Positions 37,667-44,465 of a DNA stretch of 64,000 nucleotides are shown piece after piece (position 1 is the first letter of the stretch; each line of letters starts with the position of its first letter). The DNA is taken from positions 62,001 through 126,000 of the forward strand of contig NZ_VHLH01000001.1 in the NCBI RefSeq assembly GCF_006516965.1. Direction: 5' to 3'. Under the pieces are notes generated by a model. That model was not told the DNA's origin and did not search any database. It was given only the letters and a program-made list of their open reading frames with translations. Both the position numbers and the translations under genes were made by a program. The DNA is from Pararhizobium mangrovi. Lineage in GTDB: Bacteria > Pseudomonadota > Alphaproteobacteria > Rhizobiales > Rhizobiaceae.

Positions 37667-38191
37667 ATGGCTGATGTCAGCAATAGCATTTCCACGCCTC
37701 GCGACAACCGGACGCCGAAGGTCCGGTTAACGGATGACGCGTTGGACCTCTCGCGCATGGCGTCGATCGCGTTCAAGATGCTGGAGAAGGCGTTCGATCC
37801 GTCACGAGCTGTCGCCTACCAGGTTGGCGGCACCTGCACATTCCACTTCGACGACAGCTCCCTCGACGACATGCACTTTGCCTTAGGCGACGTGCTCGAC
37901 CGAAGCCGTTCCGTAGCTTCGCGGCTCGAAGATATGCAGGACGCCGAGCCGGTGCAGCCGCCTGCGCGCGCGATCGATACGGCAACGGGTTTCAAAGCGC
38001 TCGCGGACCTCGAAGGCTCATTGCATGTCGCAAGCTCTCTCCTCGATGCACTCGATGAGCTGAGCGGCGAGGTCGATGATCCGAAGCGGCGCTTGAACTC
38101 GATTTGCGCGATTGCCGGAAATCTCGGCAGAGAACTCGACGTTGCGAAGGCGGGCGTCCGGCAGCTTTTCGAACACGCGCAGCCTATCTGA
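37667..38191 (+). CDS. Hypothetical element protein
   Basis: A 174-residue acidic, mainly helical protein behind a GGGAGA site. It has no recognised domain. A central SVASRLEDMQDAEPVQPPARAIDTATGF separates two helical halves. Located between the RHH pair and the second HTH protein, in what looks like a cargo region. Confidence 0.55.
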   Translation: MADVSNSISTPRDNRTPKVRLTDDALDLSRMASIAFKMLEKAFDPSRAVAYQVGGTCTFHFDDSSLDDMHFALGDVLDRSRSVASRLEDMQDAEPVQPPARAIDTATGFKALADLEGSLHVASSLLDALDELSGEVDDPKRRLNSICAIAGNLGRELDVAKAGVRQLFEHAQPI

Positions 38192-38269
38192 AGAAAATTC
38201 ATATTGGAGTTGCACGCGTCCGCGAGTAGGCGTATACCATTTGCGTGTTTTGCAGATAGGATTACGTTG

Positions 38270-39001
38270 GTGGTCAAGTCTGGTGGTTTCATCGTCGGCA
38301 TCGCGGCCGCGCTCGACCTCCCCGAGCCGACGATTTCGGGGGCGTTTCGCATCCTTCGTGAAAGCGGTCTGATGACCTCCGGAGCGCGCGGCGTGAACGC
38401 TCCGGACATGACTGATCTCGATGCCGCGCGGATGACGATCGCCATGCTGGTCAATGAGCGGCCGGCCTATTCGGAGAGCGGCGTCCGAGACTTTGGGCAG
38501 CTCATCTGCACTGATTTTCGTCCCGCTTCCGAAGATATCGATCAAGTTTCCGAAGAGATACGGGAGGACTTTGATCGGTCGAGTAGAGAATTCACGCTCG
38601 CTGATCGAGGGCTTTCCGAGTGCCATACGCTGGAACAAGCTGTTGCGGAGCTAATCCGCATGTATGGCGATGATCGCCAGTGCGGTTATTGGGTTCGCAG
38701 TCAGATCGATTTGGGAGAACGGGGGACTTTCGATCCGAACGCGACAATCGAGGTCGTTGCCGGATCTCTTTCGGCGCGGATTTCGATGCAGGGGAATGTT
38801 TACCGGTACAGCGATCCTCTTGTTGACCCGAATACTTGGGGCGAAGATGAAAGCCCGGAAGGCATCGCCGGCGACATGGATGCCGAAGACGCCCATAACC
38901 TGAAACTTTCGAGATATTCGACGGCAATTCGCAGCGTCCGGTCGATAAACACAATCCAGCTTCTTGCTCTCGCCAAGGTTCTTCGCGAGGCCGCAGCATG
39001 A
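38270..39001 (+). CDS. Element protein with N-terminal winged helix
   Basis: A 243-residue protein starting most likely at GTG 38270 (AGATAGG 9 nt upstream; TTG 38267 also possible). The first 60 residues (IVGIAAALDLPEPTISGAFRILRESGLMTSGARGVNAPDMTDLDAARMTIAML) form a helix-turn-helix; the rest is unrecognised and acidic. This HTH head is found in proteins of other rhizobial prophage-like regions. Role may be control of the capsid operon that follows. Confidence 0.65.
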   Translation: MVKSGGFIVGIAAALDLPEPTISGAFRILRESGLMTSGARGVNAPDMTDLDAARMTIAMLVNERPAYSESGVRDFGQLICTDFRPASEDIDQVSEEIREDFDRSSREFTLADRGLSECHTLEQAVAELIRMYGDDRQCGYWVRSQIDLGERGTFDPNATIEVVAGSLSARISMQGNVYRYSDPLVDPNTWGEDESPEGIAGDMDAEDAHNLKLSRYSTAIRSVRSINTIQLLALAKVLREAAA

Positions 39002-39026
39002 GCGGTCTGATCGTAGAGCGCAGCGC

Positions 39027-39185
39027 ATGAATATCGCGGCTCGCTCCGTCCCCGTTCCCTGTTCGCGGCGCATCATGTGCGTCGTGATTTCCCGCCGTGA
39101 GGCGGCATATCCCTGCGCCGGCATGTCCGGCCCGATGGACCTTAACCCCGTCGCGATGACGGCAAATCCCACGATGGAGATGTGA
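39027..39185 (+). CDS. Possible small protein before capsid gene
   Basis: A 52-codon open frame (ATG 39027) that ends one base before the capsid start. It has two Cys and many Met (MCVVISRREAAYPCAGMSG). No family is recognised and there is no strong ribosome site, so it may not be expressed. Confidence 0.25.
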   Translation: MNIAARSVPVPCSRRIMCVVISRREAAYPCAGMSGPMDLNPVAMTANPTMEM

Positions 39186-39186
39186 C

Positions 39187-40431
39187 ATGCCAAAGCTTAA
39201 CGACCTAAAGGAGCAGCGCGCGGCCAAGGTGTCCGAGATGCGGGCGATCAACGAAAAGGCGCTCGCTGCGAACCGCGATCTCGACGACGGCGAACGGACC
39301 CGCTTCGAAGGTCTGGAAACGGAGACCCGTTCGCTTTCCGACCAGATCGACCGTTCCGAACGCCTGGCGGAATTCGAGCGCTACGAAGAGCGCGGCGAGG
39401 CCGTCAACGAGAATGGCGACATGCGGCGCGAGCTGCGCAACTACAATCTCGGCAAGGCAACCCGCGAAAGCTTCTCCGACCGTCTGACCGGCCTCGAGGC
39501 GGAAGTTCACGCCGAGCTTGCCAAGGGGCGCGAGGTGCGTGGCGTGATGGTGCCGACCGAAATCCTTCTCGGCGGCGAGACGCGTGCGCTCACGACGACG
39601 ACGCCCGCCGGCGGTCCCGGCGGCAACATGGTGCGCACGGACCTCGCCGCGATGACCGATCATCGCCGTCCGGCGCTCAAGGTCGAAGCGCTCGGCGCGA
39701 CCGTCATGCGCGGTCTTGTCGGCAACCTCGACCTTCCGCGCCTCACCGGCTCCGGTTCGGCCTACTGGATCGCCGAACATACCGACACGACGCGCTCGGA
39801 CGCCAAATTCGGCAAGAAGTCGATGTCGCCGAACACGGTTTCCGGCGAATACGAGGTTTCCAGGCGGATGCTGTTGCAGTCGAACGAAGCACTCGACGGC
39901 ATCCTTCGTCGCGACCTCGGCTTCATCCTCGCGCAGGCGCTCGACGCCGCGGCGATCAAGGGTGGTGGTGCGAACCAGCCGACCGGCATAATGGCGGATG
40001 CCGACGTGGAAGAACTGCCGGCAGCGGCGATTTCCTCGGACGCTACGGCCGACATGATCGCCGCTCTCGAACTCGACGACGTAACGGGCACGCGGGCCTT
40101 TCTGACGCACCCGGCGGTCATGAAGCTCGCGCGCAAGCTCAAGGACGGCGACGGCCATGTCATCACGGTCGCGGAGACGTTCCAGGGCGAGCGCGTGGAA
40201 AGCACGACGCAGGTTCCCGTCGTCACGGCCGGGACGCCCGACACGCGGGCGCTGATTTACGGCGAATGGGCCTCGCTCTATCTCGGCTACTGGTCGGGCG
40301 TGGATATCCTTCTCAATCCGTACCACTCGGACGTGGCGAGCAAGGGCGGCGCACTGATGCACGCTTTCCTCGATGCCGATGTCGTCGTGCGGCATCCGGA
40401 GGGTTTCCGCTGGATGGAGATTACCGGCTGA
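39187..40431 (+). CDS. Element major capsid protein (HK97 fold)
   Basis: A 414-residue capsid protein. Residues 1-90 are a charged coiled coil, the scaffold-like delta domain removed by the protease; the mature part starts near RALTTTTPAGG and holds PRLTGSGSAYWIAE, the YEVSRRMLLQSNEALDGILRRDLG spine helix and GEWASLYLGYWSGVDILLNPY. A GGAG site precedes ATG. Overlaps the connector gene (TGATG). Confidence 0.9.
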   Translation: MPKLNDLKEQRAAKVSEMRAINEKALAANRDLDDGERTRFEGLETETRSLSDQIDRSERLAEFERYEERGEAVNENGDMRRELRNYNLGKATRESFSDRLTGLEAEVHAELAKGREVRGVMVPTEILLGGETRALTTTTPAGGPGGNMVRTDLAAMTDHRRPALKVEALGATVMRGLVGNLDLPRLTGSGSAYWIAEHTDTTRSDAKFGKKSMSPNTVSGEYEVSRRMLLQSNEALDGILRRDLGFILAQALDAAAIKGGGANQPTGIMADADVEELPAAAISSDATADMIAALELDDVTGTRAFLTHPAVMKLARKLKDGDGHVITVAETFQGERVESTTQVPVVTAGTPDTRALIYGEWASLYLGYWSGVDILLNPYHSDVASKGGALMHAFLDADVVVRHPEGFRWMEITG

Positions 40432-40709
40432 TGACGATCGACCTCGCGACGGCAAAGGCTCATTGCCGCATCGACTTCGATGAGGACGATGCCCTGGTGC
40501 AGCGGCTCATTGCGGCCGCGATGGATCACCTGAGTTCGATCGGCGTCGATATGGAAGCGGTCTATCTGCCGTCCGCCGTCTGTCAGGCGGTCCTGATGCT
40601 GGTCGCGCACCTCTACGAGAACCGCGAGGCGACGGCGAGCGTGCCCGTCGCCTCGATCGCAATCGGCGTCGACCGGCTGGTCGCGCCTTACCGCGAGGTG
40701 GCGATATGA
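40431..40709 (+). CDS. Element head-tail connector (gp6-like)
   Basis: A 92-residue protein (LATAKAHCRIDFDEDDALVQRLIAAAMDHLSSIGVD...LVAHLYENREA) of the HK97 gp6 adaptor group that forms the ring below the portal. Overlaps capsid and protease genes, so the head module is translationally coupled. Confidence 0.82.
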   Translation: MTIDLATAKAHCRIDFDEDDALVQRLIAAAMDHLSSIGVDMEAVYLPSAVCQAVLMLVAHLYENREATASVPVASIAIGVDRLVAPYREVAI

Positions 40710-41239
40710 CGACGGAGAGACGCGGCCTTCCGATCGAGATCCATGCGAAGGGCCGGAAGCTCGAAGGCTATGCCGCGACATTCGGCACGGAAGCGCGGAT
40801 AGCCGACCGCTTCACCGAAACGATCGCGGCCGGCGCTTTCGCGGCTTCGCTCGCTGGCAGGGGCGACGTTCTCGCGCTCGTCGATCACGATCCCGGCCGC
40901 GTGCTCGCCCGCACGCGTTCCGGCTCGCTGCGGCTCGCGGAAGATACGCGCGGGCTTCAGTTCGAACTCGACGTTCCGGACACGCAGGCCGGCCGTGACG
41001 TTCTCGCCCTGGCGGAACGTGGCGACGTTGGCGGCATGTCGTTCGGCTTCACCGCGCTCGACGAGAACCGCGACGGCGACCGGCGCGAGCTGCGCGCCGT
41101 CCAGCTTCACGAGATCTCCGTCGTGCTTGCCTGGCCGGCCTATGACGGCACGATCGTCAACGCGCGATCCCGGCAGTTCCTCGGACCGTTTGCCGCCTAT
41201 GCGGACCGCGCGCTTCGCATCATGGAGCTTGGACGATGA
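40706..41239 (+). CDS. Element prohead protease (HK97/U35 family)
   Basis: A 177-residue serine protease that trims the capsid. Pattern EGYAATFGTEARIADRFTETIAAGAF, catalytic His in VDHDPGRVLARTRSG and catalytic Ser in GGMSFGF, then EISVVLAWPAYDGT. Complete in length. ATGA overlap with the connector and portal genes. Confidence 0.9.
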   Translation: MTTERRGLPIEIHAKGRKLEGYAATFGTEARIADRFTETIAAGAFAASLAGRGDVLALVDHDPGRVLARTRSGSLRLAEDTRGLQFELDVPDTQAGRDVLALAERGDVGGMSFGFTALDENRDGDRRELRAVQLHEISVVLAWPAYDGTIVNARSRQFLGPFAAYADRALRIMELGR

Positions 41240-42459
41240 GCCTTTTCGATCGCATCCTTCGCCGCGAAAAGCGCGACACGACCACGACGACGAGCAGCGA
41301 CCCGTACCTCGCGGAGTTTTTCGGCTACGGCAACGGGCTTTCGGCCGGCGTGGACGCGCAGCGCGCAAGCGGGCTCTCGACCGCCCATGCCTGCATCTCG
41401 ATCGTCACGCAGGCGCTCGCGTCGATGCCGCTCAACGTCTACCGCCGAACCGGCAACGGCGGGCGCGAGCGCGCGACCGATCATCCGCTCTATGTCGTGC
41501 TGCACGACATGGCGAACGAGACGATGACGGCTTTCGAGGCTCGGGAGCTGTTGCTTGCTTCGCTGATGATGGCGGGGAACGCCTACGCCCGCCTTGACTG
41601 GAACGCGCGCGGTCAGGTGATGGCGCTGACGCCGCTCGATCCGCGATCGGTTGGCGTGGAACGGCTGGAAAGCGGGCGGCTCCGCTACCGCGTTTCGAAC
41701 GCGCGCGGCGGCGTGCGGATCTACCTGCAAGAGGAAATCCTCCATCTTCGTTATCGGCTTGCCCGCGATGGCGTCATGGGGCTTTCGCCGATCCAGCTTG
41801 CTCGCGAGACGTTCAACCTGGCGCTGACGCAACAGGACACGGCCGGCAAGCAGGCCGGCAAGAGCTTCCGGCCGGAAGGCGCGCTCGTCTTCCCGAACCC
41901 ACTCGGCGGTGATGCGAAGAGCGCGGCTCTCGACAAGCTCCGCATGAAGATCGAGGCGAACGGAACGACGAGCGGCGTGCTCGTGCTGGATGGCGGGGCG
42001 GACTGGAAATCCTTCTCCTTCTCGTCGAAGGACGCGGAGTTTCTGGAAAGCCGAAAGCTGACGAACCTCGATATCTGTCGCGTGTTCGGCGTGCCGCCGA
42101 CCGTTGCCGGCATCACGGACAACGCGACCTATTCGAACACGGATCAGGAAAGCCGCGCTCTCGTCGTGCGCTGCCTGGCACCGATGGCGCGTCGTGTGGA
42201 GCAAGCCTTGAACGCGGCCGTTCTACCGGCCGGAAGCCGGAAGACGCTCTTCGTCGAGCATGACCTTGCCGGTCTGCTACGTGGCGACATGACGACCCGC
42301 TACAACGCCTATCGCGTCGGCCGTGACGGCGGATGGCTGAGCGTCAACGAAATTCGCGGATGGGAGAACATGCCGGAGATCGAGGACGGCGACGGATTCC
42401 TCACCCCGCTCAACATGACGAACTCGGCGGACCCCGACGCCACGGAGGCGAACCCATGA
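41236..42459 (+). CDS. Element portal protein (HK97 family)
   Basis: A 407-residue portal. It retains the central part missing from the GTA copy: AGKSFRPEGALVFPNPLGG, WKSFSFSSKDAEFLESRKL and RVFGVPPTVAGITDNATYSNTDQ. The N-terminal part has ACISIVTQALASMPLNVYRR. Forms the 12-fold ring for DNA entry. Overlaps neighbours by ATGA on both sides. Confidence 0.92.
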   Translation: MSLFDRILRREKRDTTTTTSSDPYLAEFFGYGNGLSAGVDAQRASGLSTAHACISIVTQALASMPLNVYRRTGNGGRERATDHPLYVVLHDMANETMTAFEARELLLASLMMAGNAYARLDWNARGQVMALTPLDPRSVGVERLESGRLRYRVSNARGGVRIYLQEEILHLRYRLARDGVMGLSPIQLARETFNLALTQQDTAGKQAGKSFRPEGALVFPNPLGGDAKSAALDKLRMKIEANGTTSGVLVLDGGADWKSFSFSSKDAEFLESRKLTNLDICRVFGVPPTVAGITDNATYSNTDQESRALVVRCLAPMARRVEQALNAAVLPAGSRKTLFVEHDLAGLLRGDMTTRYNAYRVGRDGGWLSVNEIRGWENMPEIEDGDGFLTPLNMTNSADPDATEANP

Positions 42460-42788
42460 TGCGCATCGGCGATCTCGATCGGCGCATTGTCGTCCAGCGC
42501 TCGACGAAGAGCTACAACGAGTTCAACGATCCGGTCTACACCTGGACCGATATCGCCGACGTTGCAGCTTCCCGGATCGATGTCTCCGACACGCAGAAAT
42601 ACGCCTATGGCATGACGTTCTCGACGAAGCTCACCCGCTTCGTCGTGCGCTGGTCAGCGCTGATCCGCGACCTTCAATCGTCCGACCGGATCCAGCATGA
42701 AAACCTGACCGGCTTCGTCAAGGGCGTGAAGGAGACGCGCGACGGTCGCCGGCGCTTCCTCGAAATCACCGCAACATTCGGGAGCTGA
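42456..42788 (+). CDS. Element head-closure protein
   Basis: A 110-residue protein (RIGDLDRRIVVQRSTKSYNEFNDPVYTWTDIADVAASRID) of the phage head-closure/SPP1 gp16 group. It ends the head module; no tail-completion, tail-tube or fibre gene follows, only the AlpA-like gene. Confidence 0.82.
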   Translation: MMRIGDLDRRIVVQRSTKSYNEFNDPVYTWTDIADVAASRIDVSDTQKYAYGMTFSTKLTRFVVRWSALIRDLQSSDRIQHENLTGFVKGVKETRDGRRRFLEITATFGS

Positions 42789-42792
42789 TGCG

Positions 42793-43056
42793 ATGGCCTC
42801 CGTCGATCAAACCCGTCCGCCTTCCTACGTTTCGTGCGCAACGCTGGCGCGGGAACTGGACCTGTCGGAAACGACCGTTCACGAGATGGTGCGAAGGGGA
42901 AAGCTTCCTCAGCCGATCAAGCTCTCGACGGGCTGTGTGCGGTGGTGCTGGGCCGATATCCAGCTCGCGCTTGGCTCGCTCGTCTCAGGCCGTGCGAACG
43001 AGGTCTCTGGCGATCCCTTCCTCGATGGTGCTCGTCATGCCACGTCAGCGCAATAG
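42793..43056 (+). CDS. AlpA/excisionase-like HTH protein
   Basis: An 87-residue protein: YVSCATLARELDLSETTVHEMVRRGKLPQPIKLSTGCVRWCWADIQLALG is the AlpA/HTH_17 winged helix. AlpA is the control gene beside the integrase in proteobacterial phage-inducible islands, acting as regulator or excisionase. Its 3' end overlaps the integrase start by 20 bp. Confidence 0.85.
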   Translation: MASVDQTRPPSYVSCATLARELDLSETTVHEMVRRGKLPQPIKLSTGCVRWCWADIQLALGSLVSGRANEVSGDPFLDGARHATSAQ

Positions 43057-44128
43057 AGCTGCGGTAAGCCTGCCGGTCGGCGTGCATCGCGTCGTCTCGC
43101 GCGGCCGCGAATACTTCTACTATCAGCCTGGTCGCGGGACGGAGCAGGCGGCAGCACGCGTGCGGCTTCCCGATGATCCGCGATCGCCGGAATTCTGGAA
43201 CGCGCTCAGGCAGGCACAGGGTGTCATCGGCGCCGTCCCGATCGATACGTTCGGTGCCATGCTCGACGGCTATCTCGAATTCATCAAGGGCGCGGGCAAC
43301 CTCACGGTCGGCACGATCGACAATTACGATCGATCGCTTCGAACGGCGCGAAAGGCGTGGGGCGATCTCCCGGCGCGCGGCCTGCGGCCGGTTCACGTCC
43401 AAGCCGTCATGGATGGCTTGTCCGGCACACCGGGAGCCGCGAACAATTTCCTCAGCGCGATGCGAGCGCTTTCGACCTGGGGCCGCGTCCGCGACCATAT
43501 CGACCACAGCTTGACGGAAGGCGTGAAGCCCTACGCGAAGAAGAACGGGCATAAGCCCTGGACGCCTGAGCAGATCGAGGCGGCATTCGCCAAGCTCGAA
43601 GGCGTAATCCGTCGGGGCGTCATTCTCTACATGTATACGGGCATGCGCGGCAGCGATGCCGTTCGCATCGGCTGGACGGATATCGACGAAGGCGGCTTTT
43701 CCTACCGCGCTCAAAAGACCGGGCGCGAGGTGTATTGCCCGATCGTTCCCGAGCTTGAACGCGAAATGGCCACATGGACGAAGCGTCCGGGACCGTTCCT
43801 GTTGCAAGAGGGTGGCCGATCGGACGGGCAGCGATACACGCGCAAGCTCTTCTCCCGACACTTTGCAGAAGCGCGAGACCAAATCCCCGAACTGGCAGGC
43901 GTCACGCTGCACGGTCTTCGCTGCACGGCAGTCATTCGACTGCGGCGCGCTAACCTCTCGACCGGACAGATCGGCGACATCGTCGGAATGTCGCTTCCCA
44001 TGATCGAACGCTACTGCCGCTTCGCCGACCGGAAGACGAGCGGCAAGGCAGCGCTGCTGACGCTTAAGAGAACGAGCGAAGAACAAGATTGTAAAACAGC
44101 GCAAAACAGTAAAACAGAAAAGCAATAA
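43037..44128 (+). CDS. Tyrosine integrase of the element
   Basis: A 363-residue site-specific recombinase. It has an arm-binding N-terminus, a core-binding SAM-like domain (GAMLDGYLEFIKGAGNLTVGTIDNYDRSL) and catalytic residues Arg204 (TGMRGSD), Lys in QKTGREVY, His292 and Arg295 (LHGLRC), and nucleophile Tyr326 (IERYCRF). Start ATG 43037 gives the family-typical PRQRN..LPVGVHRVVSRGREYFYYQPGRG; ATG 43025 is possible. It sits 30 bp from the right end, with AAAACAG repeats in its 3' end, probably its arm sites. Confidence 0.93.
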   Translation: MPRQRNRAAVSLPVGVHRVVSRGREYFYYQPGRGTEQAAARVRLPDDPRSPEFWNALRQAQGVIGAVPIDTFGAMLDGYLEFIKGAGNLTVGTIDNYDRSLRTARKAWGDLPARGLRPVHVQAVMDGLSGTPGAANNFLSAMRALSTWGRVRDHIDHSLTEGVKPYAKKNGHKPWTPEQIEAAFAKLEGVIRRGVILYMYTGMRGSDAVRIGWTDIDEGGFSYRAQKTGREVYCPIVPELEREMATWTKRPGPFLLQEGGRSDGQRYTRKLFSRHFAEARDQIPELAGVTLHGLRCTAVIRLRRANLSTGQIGDIVGMSLPMIERYCRFADRKTSGKAALLTLKRTSEEQDCKTAQNSKTEKQ

Positions 44129-44134
44129 AAACAG
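44093..44134. repeat. AAAACAG direct repeats at element right end
   Basis: Four copies of AAAACAG start at 44093, 44103, 44111 and 44128, just inside the right attachment core. Spacings of 10, 8 and 17 bp are close to helical turns. Likely arm-type binding sites for the integrase or AlpA-like protein. Confidence 0.5.
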
Positions 44135-44157
44135 AACGTTGAGGGCCGAAAGATGAA

Positions 44158-44165
44158 ATGTGCGA
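44158..44165 (+). repeat. attR core of the element
   Basis: ATGTGCGA, identical to attL. The downstream sequence continues the GTA terminase frame (MCDFGPDGLSS). Recombination of the two copies restores an unbroken terminase codon series. Confidence 0.85.
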
Positions 44166-44283
44166 TTTCGGTCCGGACGGGCTTTCCTCCGGCCGCTCGC
44201 CGGACCGGCTGGACGCGCTGGTCTGGGCGCTGACGGCGCTGATGCTGGACGGGCAGGGGGCGCCGAAGGTTCGGGGGCTTTGA
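44158..44283 (+). pseudogene. GTA large terminase (g2), 3' part
   Basis: A 41-codon tail MCDFGPDGLSSGRSPDRLDALVWALT..VRGL, the conserved C-terminus of GTA terminases, including the acidic residues that complete the nuclease site. It is in frame with the 5' fragment when the element is removed. Its first codon is an ATG, and a GAGGG sequence lies 12 nt upstream in the element, so it might be translated as a free peptide. Confidence 0.85.
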
Positions 44284-44337
44284 GGATTTGGGTGGCGTGG
44301 GGCGGGTAGCTCGGCTTGCCCGGGCGCGTTGCGTCGG

Positions 44338-44404
44338 CTCTCCCCGCGATGAGGGTGGAGGCCGAGGTCTCGGCCACGCCCGATCTCCCCCTGCGGGCAC
44401 CATG
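44338..44404. repeat. Rhizobial REP-like palindromic repeat in terL-portal spacer
   Basis: Contains GGCCGAG-GT-CTCGGCC (44360-44375) followed by CACGCCCGATCTCCCCCTGCGGG, the usual parts of dispersed rhizobial intergenic palindromes. Related sequence is at 45776-45830. Confidence 0.45.
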
Positions 44405-44436
44405 TGAGGAACGAGGGACGATTGTCGCTGTTATTC

Positions 44437-44451
44437 GAACAAAACGTGAAC
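44437..44451. promoter_or_regulatory. Candidate LexA (SOS) box before GTA portal gene
   Basis: GAACAAAACGTGAAC: two GAAC words separated by 7 bp with an AT-rich spacer and trailing A, a strong match to alphaproteobacterial LexA boxes. It is 15 bp upstream of the portal start. No clear -10/-35 pair could be assigned around it. Confidence 0.4.
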
Positions 44452-44465
44452 AATAGGGGTGCATC

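Larger units (their letters stand above)
33974..44165. mobile_element. Capsid-encoding, tail-less integrative element (cf-PICI-like satellite)
   Basis: A 10.2-kb insert inside the GTA terminase gene, bounded by the 8-bp direct repeat ATGTGCGA. It encodes, left to right, a start-less small protein, an HTH protein, HNH nuclease, large terminase, a reverse-strand RHH/small-protein pair, two unknown proteins, capsid, connector, protease, portal, head closure, AlpA-like regulator and tyrosine integrase. There are no tail, holin, endolysin or recognisable replication genes. Base composition is visibly less GC-rich than the GTA genes around it. Capsid-forming phage-inducible islands have this make-up, packing their DNA in their own heads and using a helper's tails; a decayed prophage is the alternative. 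Confidence 0.85.

Noticed and set aside
33974-44165. Insert as a complete active prophage
   Set aside because: No tail, lysis or replication genes and only about 10 kb; satellite or reduced element fits better.
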